This document shows positions 7,573-17,402 of a stretch of DNA of 64,000 nucleotides, in pieces. Source of the stretch: Geobacter sp. AOG1 (GTDB lineage Bacteria; Desulfobacterota; Desulfuromonadia; Geobacterales; Geobacteraceae); NCBI RefSeq assembly GCF_019972315.1, contig NZ_BLIZ01000001.1, forward strand, positions 496,001-560,000, written 5' to 3'. The stretch's first letter is position 1. Each line of letters starts with the position of its first letter. The notes beneath the pieces were generated by a model. The model made no database searches. It was not told the origin of the DNA and saw nothing but the letters and a program-made list of their open reading frames with translations. Made by a program: the position numbers and the translations under genes.

Positions 7573-8025
7573 TCATTTGCACTCCACCTCTCGAATCATG
7601 TCGAGCCGCGAGTCGGGGGGGATATCCTCCCAATCGGTCTTCCCCGCCAGGTCAAACTCGGCGATGGCCTTCCCCTCCCCGTCCTGGTGCACGACCCGGG
7701 TGAGGCGGCTCTTCACCCCCTTGCAGTCGATGTCGTAGCTGAAGAAGGAAGAGGCAAGCCCTTCGTACTTTTTCACATTCCCCAGAAGTTCCAGGGTCTC
7801 CGCCTTTCCCGCCGGCAGGTAGACCAGACGGGTCACCACCCCGACCATCCCCGGCGCCGGCCTGACCACGGCCGATTTGTCGTAGGTAAAGGTGGAATGG
7901 TCCGGGATGGAATCCACTTCCACCCACGCCGGCTCTCCGCCCCGGGCGCTTCCCGCGAAGCCGGGCATCATGCCTCCCGCGAGCACCGAAAACGCCATAA
8001 TCACCATGAGTTGTCGAATAGTCAT
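7573..8025 (-). CDS. Small secreted protein, surface-adhesin E-like
   Basis: A 150-residue protein with a signal peptide (MTIRQLMVIMAFSVLAGGMMPGFAGS). The start is placed at 8025 after GGGGG; an upstream in-frame ATG at 8043 lacks a ribosome site. The mature region (WVEVDSIPDHSTFTYDKSAV, LVYLPAGKAE, FFSYDIDCKGVKSRLTRVVHQD, DWEDIPPDSRLDMIREVEC) has the WxxxxP...-YD.. and YxIDC patterns of the surface-adhesin E family, a small beta fold found in many proteobacterial secreted proteins. Function is unknown. Confidence 0.7.
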   Translation of the reverse strand: MTIRQLMVIMAFSVLAGGMMPGFAGSARGGEPAWVEVDSIPDHSTFTYDKSAVVRPAPGMVGVVTRLVYLPAGKAETLELLGNVKKYEGLASSFFSYDIDCKGVKSRLTRVVHQDGEGKAIAEFDLAGKTDWEDIPPDSRLDMIREVECK

Positions 8026-8108
8026 GTTTGTCCCCCTTTGCAATTTTCTCGTTCCAGTCTACCCCGGAATTGCCGCCGCTTCAAATCGTTCGCCGATTCT
8101 TTTATGTA

Positions 8109-8669
8109 TCAGGCGAACAGCATAGCCAGTTCGCTGCGCCACACCCAGACAAAGACCAGCAGCGTACCGTAGAGCGCTACCCCGGCAAGGCTGGAAAAGG
8201 CGACCCGTAAATCCTGGGTCGAGGGGACCGCGCCGGCCGTGCAAAGGTAGACCGCCAGGTAGAGGAACAGGGTGTGGGGCAGGTCGGCGGGAAACCAGGC
8301 GAACCAATGACGGTAGAGAAACCAGGCAAGGGGGATGAGAAGGAGCGGCGCCAGGCCGGTGGGGAAGGAGGCAAGAAGGCCGGCATTGCGGATGGTCACC
8401 GAGCCAAGGACCCAGCCGCGGCGCACCGTACCGTCAGCCAGCGTGGCGAGCCGCGGAGTCGGTATGATGCTGAAACCGGCGGGACGGCCGCCGGTAATAA
8501 AGGCGATGACCAGGTGGGAAAGCTCGTGGAGCAGGGTGGCGGGAAGGGCATAGAGTATCTGCCAGAAAGGGCCGGCGGTACCGATGCGGCCATGGACGGC
8601 GGCCAGGACAATGGCCAGAATGAGCCCGATAAAATGGCCGGTCGTCGCGTCAATACTTCCCGGGGTCAT
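8109..8669 (-). CDS. M50-like membrane metalloprotease homologue
   Basis: A 186-residue integral membrane protein with about four or five hydrophobic segments. The zinc motif HELSH ([18 protein letters not shown], near residue 48) lies in the first long segment, and a later AVPSTQDLR stretch corresponds to the second metal-ligand region of M50-type peptidases. It resembles compact site-2-protease-like proteins. The start codon overlaps the hslO stop by ATGA, implying translational coupling. The substrate is unknown. Confidence 0.75.
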   Translation of the reverse strand: MTPGSIDATTGHFIGLILAIVLAAVHGRIGTAGPFWQILYALPATLLHELSHLVIAFITGGRPAGFSIIPTPRLATLADGTVRRGWVLGSVTIRNAGLLASFPTGLAPLLLIPLAWFLYRHWFAWFPADLPHTLFLYLAVYLCTAGAVPSTQDLRVAFSSLAGVALYGTLLVFVWVWRSELAMLFA

Positions 8670-9541
8670 GACAGTTCGGCAAGAAGCCGCTCCAGTTCCG
8701 CGCGTCCAAAGTGATACCGTTCCCGGCAGAATTCGCAGGTCACCTCCGCTTCCCCTTGCGTTTCAAGGAGAGAGGCCAGTTCCTCCCGGCCGAGGGAGAT
8801 GAGCACCCGCTCGATCTTCTCCCGGCTGCAGGAGCACGTAAAGGCCACCGCCCGTTTTTCCAGGGTGTCGTAGGGTATCCCCTCGAACAGCCTCTCCAGG
8901 AGCTGTTCCGGGGTTTCACCCTGGCGCAGGAGCTCTGACAGCGTGGAGAGTTCGGCAATCCGCCCCATGAGCCGATCGATGGCCGCTTCGTCCTGGGGAG
9001 GGAGGGTCTGAATCAGGAAGCCGCCGGCTGCCGCCACGCTTCCATCCGGCTCAAGGTAGACCCCCAGCCCGACCGCTGACGGCACCTGCTCCGATTCGGT
9101 CAGGTAATAGGCCAGGTCCTCGGCAATCTCGCTCGAATAGAGCTGCACCGTACCACGGTACGGTTCCTTCATCCGCAGGTCCTTGGTGACGGTGAGAAAG
9201 CCGGCCCGCCCCAGTGCCCCCGCCACGTCCAGCTTGCCATTCCTGAGGGGAAGGTCTACGGCGGGCACCCCCACGCAGCCACGCACCGAACCGTTGCTCT
9301 CCGCCTCCACGAGAATCTTCCGGATCGGCCCGCTCCCCTCGAACTTGAGCCCCACCCTCTGACCGGTCTTGAGGAGCGCCCCCATGAGCACGCCGCCGGT
9401 CAGTGCCCGTCCCAGGGCGGCCGACGCCGTGGGGAGAGTTTCATGGCGGCTGCATCCCTCCCGGACCAGTTCCGTGCTGACGCAGGCCAGAGCACGGAAG
9501 CTGCCGGACCGGCTGATGATCCGCACCAGGTAATCGCTCAC
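8666..9541 (-). CDS. hslO: Hsp33 redox-regulated chaperone
   Basis: A 291-residue Hsp33. The C-terminal redox switch is intact: FTCSCSREK (CxC) and CEFCRERY (CxxC), four cysteines that bind zinc when reduced and form disulfides under oxidative stress, turning on holdase activity in the cytoplasm. The N-terminal domain has [17 protein letters not shown] and [21 protein letters not shown]. The GTG start overlaps the stop codon of the upstream gene (GTGA), and its own stop overlaps the protease gene. Confidence 0.95.
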   Translation of the reverse strand: MSDYLVRIISRSGSFRALACVSTELVREGCSRHETLPTASAALGRALTGGVLMGALLKTGQRVGLKFEGSGPIRKILVEAESNGSVRGCVGVPAVDLPLRNGKLDVAGALGRAGFLTVTKDLRMKEPYRGTVQLYSSEIAEDLAYYLTESEQVPSAVGLGVYLEPDGSVAAAGGFLIQTLPPQDEAAIDRLMGRIAELSTLSELLRQGETPEQLLERLFEGIPYDTLEKRAVAFTCSCSREKIERVLISLGREELASLLETQGEAEVTCEFCRERYHFGRAELERLLAELS

Positions 9542-10083
9542 AGGCAGACCCCCAGCCGTCCCACCAGTTCACCTTCACGGAGAGAGAGTTCCTTCACGGT
9601 GAGCATGTCGGCAAGCAGCATCCCTTTCAGGCGGTAGCTGAAAAATTCGGCAAGGCGCGGCACCCTGGCCAGGTCGCAGGTAATGACGCCCTCGCGACAG
9701 GAGAGAAAGGGGATCTTTCCCACCAGGCGGGTGGTCACCCACTCAAGATCCAGTGGCTTGATCTGTTCCACCTGCAGGTAAACCTGCTTCTCCCATGTGG
9801 TAAAGGCAACTTTTTGCACCGTGAACCGGGCAGTGAACGGTATGGCAAAGGGGAGAAGCCGCTTCTTCACCTCACCGGCGATCTCGCCGTAGCCGTCGAA
9901 AAACCGGAGGGAAAGCCCCCGCAACTCCTCGTCCACGGCCAGGCTCAGGAACTCTCGCTGGAAATACTCCTCCGTCACCCGGAACTCCCGGCGCGTCATC
10001 ACTTCCTTCAGGCGCTGGTCCTTGAGCAGTTCCTTGAACGCAGGATTCTTCAACGTGTTGTTCAAGCGGTCGAAAATAGACAT
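9538..10083 (-). CDS. Conserved protein of unknown function, coupled to hslO
   Basis: A 181-residue protein starting at the ATG at 10083 (AAAGGAAAG upstream). The frame stays open for 56 codons further upstream, but that part is the repeat element. The sequence starts [14 protein letters not shown] and is rich in alternating beta strands ([34 protein letters not shown]), without a signal peptide or recognisable catalytic motif. It overlaps hslO by four bases, so a link to protein quality control is possible but only inferred from position. Confidence 0.7.
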   Translation of the reverse strand: MSIFDRLNNTLKNPAFKELLKDQRLKEVMTRREFRVTEEYFQREFLSLAVDEELRGLSLRFFDGYGEIAGEVKKRLLPFAIPFTARFTVQKVAFTTWEKQVYLQVEQIKPLDLEWVTTRLVGKIPFLSCREGVITCDLARVPRLAEFFSYRLKGMLLADMLTVKELSLREGELVGRLGVCL

Positions 10084-10104
10084 GATCTTTCCTTTATTTT
10101 CATT

Positions 10105-10280
10105 GAAACGAGCAATTTTGTGCAAGGTCAAGGCGGTCAAGGGATGACGCGGAGGCACTGCGCCGCACAATTTCGCTTGCGAAATTGGACCGCGAAGGCG
10201 CTCCGCAGGAGTCGGCTGATAAGCCGAGTCACAAGGAAGCCCGAAGGCCAACGCAGAGATTGCGCAAAAGTGTTCGTTTC
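10105..10280. repeat. Gene-end hairpin element, copy 2
   Basis: A 176-base element with 21-base terminal inverted repeats (GAAACGAGCAATTTTG... and its inverse, three mismatches). It contains an internal perfect palindrome around 10170 (CAATTTCGC/GCGAAATTG) and the shared GCAAGGTCAAGGCG and CAACGCAGAGATTGCG segments seen at 37.3 kb. It starts directly after the stop codon of the leftward U32 gene and ends about 20 bases before the next leftward gene. Confidence 0.8.
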
Positions 10281-10281
10281 C

Positions 10282-12654
10282 CTATACAAGTCCCATGGTG
10301 AAGTTGAACTCCGACGTTCCCGCAATCTCCTGCCCCCGGCCGAATGCCTCCAGGATGCGGGGCCACTGATCCTGGGGAACGCCGGACAGGTCGATGATGA
10401 AGCTGGCGCACCCCATCTCCTGCAACCGCGCACGGAACCCGGTGAGGGAGAAGCGGCGGGTCGGGGTTATCACCGTCAGACCGTCCTTTACCGCCACCTC
10501 GTAGCCATCCCCCCGATCAGAGAGAACGGGGGCATCGCTCTTGACGCTCCGGATAGCAATCTTGGAGGTGATGGCGGGGACGCCGCCGTATACCAGAACC
10601 CGCCGACCGATGGGGAGGTCAGCAGCCAGGAGTGCAGCCATGTTCTCCGCATCGTCTTCGATATAAAGGGTGGCAGCAACCGCCCCCAACTCCTGCCAAC
10701 TGAGGAGCGCCTGGCTGTTGAGGGAAAAGAGCCGATAGTCGGTTGAGACCTCCACATCCAGCCCCTTGAGCAGGAGGAAATGGGAAAGGTTGGCCGCCTC
10801 GAAGCGGCGAAAGCCGGCCGCGACGATCTGTTCCACCCCCTGCCGGTAAAAAGGAAGGTCCGCTTCGAAGATGATGAAGGGAAGTCGCCAGAGCACCTGC
10901 TCTTCACGCCCCCGCAGCTTCCGGGTAAAGAGGGGCAGCTGGTGGAGGTTGGCGCGGGAGACGGGGATACTGATGACATCCACCCCCTCCCGGTGGAGGA
11001 GATGGTAATCCCGCAGATGTTCCAGGCGAAGGATGAGCTCGTTGCGCCGGGGATTCCGGACCGGCCGCGCCTTCACCAGCTCCGCCAGGGCTCCCCTCTT
11101 CGCCGCGGCGCGCCGTTTCTGCAGGTCGGGAAGCACCTGGTCCGCCAGAGACTGGTAGAATTGGCGGCGGATATCCTTGAGCCGGGCCGGCGGGATGAGC
11201 ACCGTCGGGAAGCTGGTGGCCGTGAGGTTTCGCAGTTCGAAGGGGGTGTCGCCGCTCCGGGAGAACTGGGCCTGGAGCACACTGGCCATGTCACTGGTGC
11301 GGGCCGGCTCCAGGTCGCCAAGGGGATACGCTTCGACGATCTCGCACCCCGCAACCTTTCCCGTCACCCGCATGACGTCACCATCGAGAGAGAGGTGGAG
11401 ATCGCAGGGAATCTTCCCCCTCTTCACCCCTTCCAGGCGCTTTTTGCAGGCGCTCTCGCTCATGGTAAAGGCGGTTTCCGAGGATACCTTGAACACCGTG
11501 TCTCCCACCTTGAAGGGGAAAGGGGAGACGGTGCTGACGACGGTTTTTTCCCGGACATTCTTCACCTGCTGCCTGCCGGCGAACAGCTCCTTGATGGTAA
11601 AGGCGCGCCCCGCCATGTCACTTTTGGGCTGGACCCGAATCCGGTCACCCACATGGAGGCGGTCCCGGGTTTCGAAGCTGATCCGGTCCCCCTGGATGGC
11701 GCGGATTTCGCCGAGGAAACGGCCGGTTGCCCCTTTGAGGGAAGGCGTGGCGATGTCGGTCGGCTGGTGGGAGGCGAGAAACCCCTTGGTGGGAACCCGG
11801 CCAAAGGAGAGCTTCAAGAGCTCCTTGGCCCCGGCTATCGCCTCGTCCCGCCGGTGAGAAGGTGCATCGAGAACGAGCCGGTAGGCGCCGATGACGCTCG
11901 CCACGTACTCGGCCGATTTCATGCGACCCTCTATCTTCAGGGAAGCGACCCCCGCCTCAACGAGCTGGGGGAGCATGTCGATGGAGGAAAAATCGTTGGT
12001 GGAGAAATAGTACCCCTCCTTTCCCCGGTAGGTGTACTGGCGGCGGCAGGGCTGGGCACAGCGCCCCCGGTTGCCGCTGTGGCCGCCGAGGAAGGAGGAA
12101 AAGTAGCATTGCCCCGAGATGGAGAAACAGAGGGCGCCGTGGATGAAGCACTCGATCTCGGCCGTGCTTTGCTTCGCGATGGCCGCAATCTCGTCGATAT
12201 GGAGTTCCCGTGCCAGCACCACCCGTTCGAAGCCGAGTTCCTCCAGTTGGTGGACCCCGAGGGAATTGTGGATGGTCATCTGGGTGGAAGCGTGGAGGGG
12301 GATTCCCGGGAAATGCCTGCGGATGAGGCGGGCCACCGCCAGGTCCTGGAGGATCACTCCGTCCGTTCCCATGGTTTCAAGGGCCGTCAGGGTCTCCACC
12401 AGCTGGGGAAGCTCCTGCTCCTTGACGAGCGTATTAAGGGTAACATAGACCCGGCGGGAGAGTGAATGGGCGTAGGCGGTGAGCCGCTCCATCTCGTACA
12501 GGGTGAAGTTTTTCGCCTTGGCCCGGGCTGAAAATTCTTTGAGGCCGGCGTAAACGGCATCCGCCCCTTTTTCCATGGCGGCGAAAAATGCTTCGAGTGA
12601 GCCGGCCGGAGAGAGGAGCTCCGGTTTTTTTCGTTCGGTTACGATACGTGACAT
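10282..12654 (-). CDS. Peptidase U32 family protein (with C-terminal DUF3656-type extension)
   Basis: A 790-residue protein. The U32 signature is clear near residue 165: ECFIHGALCFSISGQC, followed by the cysteine-rich CAQPCRRQY that supports an Fe-S cluster in this family. The N terminus PELLSPAGSLEAFFAAMEKGADAVYAG is the usual U32 TIM-barrel start. The long C-terminal part matches the DUF3656-containing members. Several U32 proteins, such as E. coli RlhA and TrhP, act in RNA hydroxylation rather than proteolysis, so an RNA-modification role is more likely than peptidase activity. The ATG has only a close AAGG upstream. Confidence 0.88.
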   Translation of the reverse strand: MSRIVTERKKPELLSPAGSLEAFFAAMEKGADAVYAGLKEFSARAKAKNFTLYEMERLTAYAHSLSRRVYVTLNTLVKEQELPQLVETLTALETMGTDGVILQDLAVARLIRRHFPGIPLHASTQMTIHNSLGVHQLEELGFERVVLARELHIDEIAAIAKQSTAEIECFIHGALCFSISGQCYFSSFLGGHSGNRGRCAQPCRRQYTYRGKEGYYFSTNDFSSIDMLPQLVEAGVASLKIEGRMKSAEYVASVIGAYRLVLDAPSHRRDEAIAGAKELLKLSFGRVPTKGFLASHQPTDIATPSLKGATGRFLGEIRAIQGDRISFETRDRLHVGDRIRVQPKSDMAGRAFTIKELFAGRQQVKNVREKTVVSTVSPFPFKVGDTVFKVSSETAFTMSESACKKRLEGVKRGKIPCDLHLSLDGDVMRVTGKVAGCEIVEAYPLGDLEPARTSDMASVLQAQFSRSGDTPFELRNLTATSFPTVLIPPARLKDIRRQFYQSLADQVLPDLQKRRAAAKRGALAELVKARPVRNPRRNELILRLEHLRDYHLLHREGVDVISIPVSRANLHQLPLFTRKLRGREEQVLWRLPFIIFEADLPFYRQGVEQIVAAGFRRFEAANLSHFLLLKGLDVEVSTDYRLFSLNSQALLSWQELGAVAATLYIEDDAENMAALLAADLPIGRRVLVYGGVPAITSKIAIRSVKSDAPVLSDRGDGYEVAVKDGLTVITPTRRFSLTGFRARLQEMGCASFIIDLSGVPQDQWPRILEAFGRGQEIAGTSEFNFTMGLV

Positions 12655-12760
12655 CCTTTCACACTACCCGATGCAAAAATTTGCGTCAAGTTTCATTGCC
12701 ACCGCCACGACAGGGCATTCGCTCCCGAAGCGCCCCCGGTATGATTTTATCAGACTGTGG

Positions 12761-12789
12761 CTGACAACAAGACCCTTGTTTGATAGAAT
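12761..12789 (+). promoter_or_regulatory. Promoter of the histidine kinase gene
   Basis: CTGACA (12761-12766) and TAGAAT (12784-12789) are separated by 17 bases. The spacer contains a short inverted repeat ACAAG/CTTGT. It lies about 55 bases upstream of the kinase start. Confidence 0.5.
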
Positions 12790-12845
12790 GTTTCGGGCAC
12801 TTCTGCCGTCAGACGTCAGTTTTCGTAGAATAAAGAGAGAGTGGC

Positions 12846-15023
12846 ATGAAAAAACGCTCCCCCGCCTTTGACAAACACTATGGCTCCCTGATCCCCCTCA
12901 AGATAGCCGTAATCTATGCCGTCGTAGCTGGCCTCTGGATCCTGCTTTCGGACGAGGCCCTCCAGTTGCTGTTCAAGGATCCGAACACCATCACCCGGAT
13001 TTCGATCGTCAAGGGGTGGCTGTTCACTGTCGTAACCGCCAACCTGCTCTATTTCCTCGTGTACCGCTATGTGCGTGCGCTGCAACGCAAGGACGACAAT
13101 CTGTTTGAGATCGTCCAGGGGGTATCGGCGGTTACCGGCAAGGCGTTCTTCCAGTCCCTGGTCCGGAAACTGGCGGAGCTCCTGCATGTCGATTATGTCC
13201 TGGTCGGCGAGCTGACCGGCGAAGGGCTGACGGGGGTGCGGACCATTGCCGTATTCGGCAAGGGGAACCCCATGGAGAATTTCGAGTACGACCTGGCCGG
13301 TACCCCTTGCGCAGACGTGACCACGGGAGACGGAAGGGTATGTTACCACGCGAAGGGTGCTGCACAGCAGTTTCCACAGGACCACCTGCTGGCCACCATG
13401 GGGATCGAAAGCTACCTCGGCACCCCTCTGCTGGATGGAGAGGGGAATGTCCTCGGGGTCATGGCGATTTTGAACTGCCGGCCCCTTGATGGAAAGGACG
13501 AGGCGGAGGCGATGTTCCGGATTTTTGCGGTGCGGGCCGCTGCGGAACTGGAACGGAAGAAGCGGGTGGACGAGTTGCGGGCCGCCGAAGCGCGCTACCG
13601 TATCCTGTTCGAGAGCAACCCCCACCCCATGTGGGTCTACGACCTGAAAACCCTTGCGTACCTGGCGGTGAACGAAGCAGCAGTCACCCACTACGGCTAT
13701 TCCCGGGAAGAATTCCTCGCCATGACCATCAAGGATATTCGCCCTGCCGAAGACATCCCCCGACTCCTCGACAGCATTGAACAGGTTCCCCCTGGACTTG
13801 GCCAGTCCGGGTACTGGCGACACCGGAAAAAAGATGGCATGGTGATCGACGTGGAAATCACCACTCATACGTTAACCTTCGACGGCAAGGCAGCCAAACT
13901 GGTGCTGGCCAATGACGTGACCGAGCGACGGCGGTCAGAAACCGCCCTCCTGACCCAGTTCAACCAGATCAGCACGGTTTTTGACGCTCTCAACGCCATC
14001 GTCTATGTCGCCGATATGGAGGATTACCGGCTTCTCTACATGAACAACTACGCCATCTCCCTCTTCAGCAGCGACTGGCTGGATAAGCCCTGTTATGAGA
14101 TTCTCCAGGGAGGGCAGACCAAACCCTGCGACTTCTGCACCAATGACCGACTGAAAAAGGACGGCGAACCGCTCCCCCCCTGTGTCTGGGAATTTCAGAA
14201 TACCAGGACCGGCAGATGGTACCAATGCACCGACAAGGCGATCCGTTGGATAGACGGACGGCTCGTGAGGATGGAGATCGCCGTCGACATCACCGAGCAC
14301 AAGGACCTGGAACGGCTCAAGGACGAAATGGTCTCCGCCGTAAGCCACGAAATGCGCACCCCACTGACGGCCATACTCGGTTTTACGGAATTCATGCTCG
14401 AGAATGAGGTCCCGCGGGAAGAGCAGCAGACCTATCTCGGCACCATGCAGCGTGAAATGCTGCGGCTCAACGAACTGATCGGTAATTTCCTCGATCTGCA
14501 ACGCCTCAATGCCCGGCGGCACTCCTTCGTCTTCACCCCCCTCATCATTGAGGATGTGGTAAGAGAAGCGGTCACCCTGTTTCAAACGGCGTCGGAAAAG
14601 CACCACCTCCTTATCGACTGCCCCCCCGACCTACCGAAGGTACGAGGTGACCGAGCACAGTTATATCACGTGCTCACCAACCTCATTTCCAATGCCATCA
14701 AATATTCTCCCTATGGTGGGACTGTCACCATCGGCGCACGTCTCGAAGAGGGTATGGTTGTTGTCCGGGTGCGGGACGAAGGGATAGGCATTCCGACGGA
14801 GGAACTGGAGCGGGTTTTCGAGAGGTTCTATCGTGTGGACAATACGGACCGCCGGTCCATCGGCGGGACAGGACTGGGGTTGTCCCTGGTAAGGGAAATC
14901 GTCCACGCCCACCAGGGAAGGGTCTGGGTCGAAAGCAAGCCGGGGGAGGGAAGTTCCTTTTACATCGCGCTGCCGGTGGAAGAGACGGATGCGACGGAAA
15001 CAGCGCTTTCACCAACTGCCTGA
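12846..15023 (+). CDS. Membrane sensor histidine kinase (GAF-PAS-PAS-HisKA-HATPase)
   Basis: A 725-residue kinase. Two N-terminal membrane segments (about 19-41 and 55-75) leave almost no periplasmic domain. A GAF region follows ([23 protein letters not shown]), then PAS 1 (about 240-355) and PAS 2 (about 370-480). HisKA has the phosphorylated histidine in [17 protein letters not shown], and the ATPase domain has [22 protein letters not shown] and [12 protein letters not shown] 2 carries four cysteines in [16 protein letters not shown], suggesting redox or metal sensing. No receiver is fused and no regulator is adjacent, so it is an orphan kinase. Confidence 0.92.
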   Translation: MKKRSPAFDKHYGSLIPLKIAVIYAVVAGLWILLSDEALQLLFKDPNTITRISIVKGWLFTVVTANLLYFLVYRYVRALQRKDDNLFEIVQGVSAVTGKAFFQSLVRKLAELLHVDYVLVGELTGEGLTGVRTIAVFGKGNPMENFEYDLAGTPCADVTTGDGRVCYHAKGAAQQFPQDHLLATMGIESYLGTPLLDGEGNVLGVMAILNCRPLDGKDEAEAMFRIFAVRAAAELERKKRVDELRAAEARYRILFESNPHPMWVYDLKTLAYLAVNEAAVTHYGYSREEFLAMTIKDIRPAEDIPRLLDSIEQVPPGLGQSGYWRHRKKDGMVIDVEITTHTLTFDGKAAKLVLANDVTERRRSETALLTQFNQISTVFDALNAIVYVADMEDYRLLYMNNYAISLFSSDWLDKPCYEILQGGQTKPCDFCTNDRLKKDGEPLPPCVWEFQNTRTGRWYQCTDKAIRWIDGRLVRMEIAVDITEHKDLERLKDEMVSAVSHEMRTPLTAILGFTEFMLENEVPREEQQTYLGTMQREMLRLNELIGNFLDLQRLNARRHSFVFTPLIIEDVVREAVTLFQTASEKHHLLIDCPPDLPKVRGDRAQLYHVLTNLISNAIKYSPYGGTVTIGARLEEGMVVVRVRDEGIGIPTEELERVFERFYRVDNTDRRSIGGTGLGLSLVREIVHAHQGRVWVESKPGEGSSFYIALPVEETDATETALSPTA

Positions 15024-15038
15024 AATCGGTACTGCCGA

Positions 15039-15539
15039 TCATTCCTGTCGAAGGGGTATCTTGCGCGGAATGCGTTGCAGGTTAGGAGCGGCGAGGGAGA
15101 GGATGTCCGTAACCGGGACTTTCCAGACGCCATCCTCCTTCACGAGGGGAAAGGCATGTTTCACGAAGCGGACCCCGAATCCTTCCGCTTCCAACCCGAC
15201 CCGCGCATTAAGGTAAACCCTTCCGTCCCCCAGCCAGACTACCTCGACATCCTGCAACTTCTCCCAGCAACAGGCCGGCACGCGACTGGCATAGACGATC
15301 CGTTCGAGGAAGGAACCACGACTGACTCCGGCAGGATAGATCATCCGCAGGGAAAGAACCTCGAACTCCTCGCCGCGCCAGAGGTCAAGGATCTCCTCAA
15401 GCCCCTGACGCGCGGCGATCTCATCGTCCATCTGGCCGGCTAGAAGCTTCGGAGCCGCCAAGAAGAAACAACAGCCTGTCAGGACCAGCAGCCATAACCA
15501 CCGTACCTGGCTGAACCGCTTATCTGGTGTTCTCCCCAT
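15039..15539 (-). CDS. Secreted protein, second member of a tandem paralogous pair
   Basis: A 166-residue protein with a signal-anchor or signal peptide near the N terminus (WLWLLVLTGCCFFLAAPKLLAG). Its mature region shares an ordered pattern with the upstream gene: EILDLWRxxxxxxL, GxSRGSFLxR, ASRVPACCWEKLQDVEV and a C-terminal VWKVPVTDILSLAA. The start at 15539 overlaps the upstream gene by 20 bases. The family is not recognised; the fold looks NTF2-like (a small alpha-beta domain measuring load or ligand), which is inference. Confidence 0.72.
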   Translation of the reverse strand: MGRTPDKRFSQVRWLWLLVLTGCCFFLAAPKLLAGQMDDEIAARQGLEEILDLWRGEEFEVLSLRMIYPAGVSRGSFLERIVYASRVPACCWEKLQDVEVVWLGDGRVYLNARVGLEAEGFGVRFVKHAFPLVKEDGVWKVPVTDILSLAAPNLQRIPRKIPLRQE

Positions 15540-16008
15540 GGTCGCTCCGATTCTTGTGCCAGTACCTCTTTCTCTTGCTGCTCGCGGCCAGGGAGGTGAT
15601 GTCCGCTTGGCTGAGACGCCAAACATCCCCCTGCTTCACCACCTTGAAGGTACGGGTGAGGTACTCGGTTCCGACCCCCTCTTCGAAACCGAGCTTTGCC
15701 CGGACCGTCGCGGTGGTCTGGTTTTTCACCGTCACCCGCACTTCCTGTACCTTGTCCCAACAACAGGTAGGCCGCCGGGTCGCTATTTGCATCTTTCTGA
15801 CGAACGTCTCTTTACTCTGCTTGCCTCCAGGAATCACCTGTTCGTAAAGATCGGCATACCGGCCGTCCCGCCACAGGTCGAGGATAGACTCCAGGTCCCG
15901 CTTCACCTCGGCCTCCACCCCACTGTCGGCGGATGCTGCCGGCAGTTCCCGCACCATCCCCGTAACACCGACAATACATGCCAGCACCACCATCACGAGT
16001 TTTACCAT
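15520..16008 (-). CDS. Secreted protein, first member of a tandem paralogous pair
   Basis: A 162-residue protein starting at 16008 (GGAGG seven bases upstream) with signal peptide MVKLVMVVLACIVGVTGMVRELPAASA. The mature part has ESILDLWRDGRYADLYEQV, SKETFVRKMQIATRRPTCCWDKVQEVRVTV and VWRLSQADITSLAASS, which align block by block with the next gene. The paired cysteines in the (P/T)xCCW motif are shared by both. The C-terminal end is basic (KRKRYWHKNRSDH). Function is unknown. Confidence 0.74.
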   Translation of the reverse strand: MVKLVMVVLACIVGVTGMVRELPAASADSGVEAEVKRDLESILDLWRDGRYADLYEQVIPGGKQSKETFVRKMQIATRRPTCCWDKVQEVRVTVKNQTTATVRAKLGFEEGVGTEYLTRTFKVVKQGDVWRLSQADITSLAASSKRKRYWHKNRSDHGENTR

Positions 16009-16087
16009 CCCCACCCTCCACGATGAATTTTTTCTCATGGTAATAAAAAGACGCCAGCAGGGCAAGCAAAATGCAGTCAGAACTGCG

Positions 16088-17107
16088 TCACAACGCACGC
16101 CCCACCGCAGGGGCAATGCGCCGCAACTGCTCCATCAGGGCGGTGAATTTCTTCGGTTTCAATGACTGGGGTCCGTCACTGGAAGCCCTTTCCGGATCGG
16201 GATGGACCTCGATGATCAGTCCGTCGGCACCGGCAGCCACGGCGGCGCAGGACATGGGAGCTACATAGTGGTAATTGCCGGTGCCATGGGAGGGATCGGC
16301 GATGACCGGCAGGTGGGTCCGCTCCTTGAGAACTGGTATGGCGGAGAGGTCGAGGGTGTTGCGAGTAGCCGTCTCGAAGGTGCGGATACCCCTCTCGCAG
16401 AGGATCACCGCCTGGTTCCCCTCGCTCATGATGTACTCGGCACTCATGAGGAATTCCTGGATGGTCATTGACATCCCCCGCTTGAGGAGGATCGGTTTCC
16501 TCAGCTGGCCGACCTTCTTGAGAAGGGCAAAGTTCTGGGCATTGCGGGCACCGATCTGGAGGATGTCGGCATACTCCGCCACCAACTCCGCCGTCTCCGG
16601 ATTCACCACCTCAGTGACTATGGGGAGTCCGGTTTCCCTCCGTGCCTTGGCAAGGAGCTTCAGGCCATCTTCCTCCAGTCCCTGGAATGAATAGGGTGAA
16701 GTCCGCGGCTTGAACGCCCCGCCGCGCAGGATATGGGCTCCGGCAGCCTTCACCGCGATGGCCGACTCGATGATCTGCGCCTCGCTCTCCACCGAGCAGG
16801 GGCCAGCCATGACAATGATCTCCGGGCCACCGATGGCAACTGTGTCACTGATGGCAATCACGCTCGACTCCTTTTTCACCTCTTTCGAGGCGAGCTTGTA
16901 GGGCTGCAGGATCGGGACGACGCTCTCCACCCCATGCATCGACTCGATGGTTTGGAGCACCAGCTTCCCCCGTTCGTCCCCTACCGCCCCGATCACGTCC
17001 CGGGTTGTGCCATGGATAACGTGGGGCTTGTACCCCAACTCCTTGATCCGCTTCAGCACCTCGTCCCGGTCCTTTTTCACTGCACCCGCCTTCATGACAA
17101 TGATCAT
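16088..17107 (-). CDS. aroF: 3-deoxy-7-phosphoheptulonate (DAHP) synthase, type I-beta
   Basis: A 339-residue enzyme that condenses PEP and erythrose-4-phosphate, the first step of aromatic amino-acid synthesis. Residues 1-70 form the ferredoxin-like regulatory domain ([13 protein letters not shown]...[15 protein letters not shown]) typical of the Thermotoga-type enzyme. The barrel has [46 protein letters not shown] and DPSHGTG. AAAGGAG precedes the ATG. An aromatic-rich leader peptide and terminator upstream indicate attenuation in addition to any allosteric control. Confidence 0.96.
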   Translation of the reverse strand: MIIVMKAGAVKKDRDEVLKRIKELGYKPHVIHGTTRDVIGAVGDERGKLVLQTIESMHGVESVVPILQPYKLASKEVKKESSVIAISDTVAIGGPEIIVMAGPCSVESEAQIIESAIAVKAAGAHILRGGAFKPRTSPYSFQGLEEDGLKLLAKARRETGLPIVTEVVNPETAELVAEYADILQIGARNAQNFALLKKVGQLRKPILLKRGMSMTIQEFLMSAEYIMSEGNQAVILCERGIRTFETATRNTLDLSAIPVLKERTHLPVIADPSHGTGNYHYVAPMSCAAVAAGADGLIIEVHPDPERASSDGPQSLKPKKFTALMEQLRRIAPAVGRAL

Positions 17108-17190
17108 CTGCTGTCTCCTTTCAGAATCCCGAAACGCACAAGGCCGGAGATTTCTCCCCGGCCCTGTCGATACTGTTCCAGTATCTAGAA

Positions 17191-17230
17191 TAAGAAAAAG
17201 CCGGGGATGGATTCGTCCACCCTCGGCTTT
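17191..17230 (-). terminator. Attenuator terminator upstream of aroF
   Basis: On the minus strand AAAGCCGAGGGTGGA, loop CGAA, TCCATCCCCGGCTTT forms a 14-15 bp stem with two imperfect positions, followed by TTTTTCTTATT. It lies between the aromatic leader peptide and aroF. Just upstream a second stem can form between GGTTTGATGT (17269-17260, containing the leader stop region) and 17245-17232. The CGGCTTT within the aromatic codons can also pair with the AAAGCCG of the terminator 5' arm. Confidence 0.78.
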
Positions 17231-17257
17231 CGGTTTGATTGATGTGGTACTGCTTCC

Positions 17258-17347
17258 CTACATCAAACCCCTACCCTGGGCAGACGGCCGAAAATAAAAG
17301 CCGTACCAAAAGTAAAAGCTGAAATAGCGGAAGCTCGTAGTTACCAT
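17258..17347 (-). CDS. Aromatic-rich leader peptide (attenuator)
   Basis: A 29-codon reading frame starting MVTTSFRYFSFYFWYGF and ending GRGLM. Between residues 6 and 19 it contains six Phe, four Tyr and one Trp. It ends about 30 bases before the aroF terminator stem. The composition matches the end products of the pathway opened by aroF, as expected for a phe/tyr/trp-type attenuator. The ribosome site is weak. A short overlapping frame (MPIW) starts seven bases earlier. Confidence 0.78.
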   Translation of the reverse strand: MVTTSFRYFSFYFWYGFYFRPSAQGRGLM

Positions 17348-17377
17348 ATTGGCATACTTGCCTATTCGTCCCGTATC

Positions 17378-17383
17378 TGTCAA
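17378..17383 (-). promoter_or_regulatory. -35 box of the aroF leader transcript
   Basis: A consensus TTGACA on the minus strand lies 30 bases upstream of the aromatic leader ATG and just after the RCC1 gene stop. A -10 is less clear; AAGTAT at an 18-base spacing is the best candidate. Confidence 0.4.
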
Positions 17384-17402
17384 GAAAAAACTGCCTTCGC
17401 CC

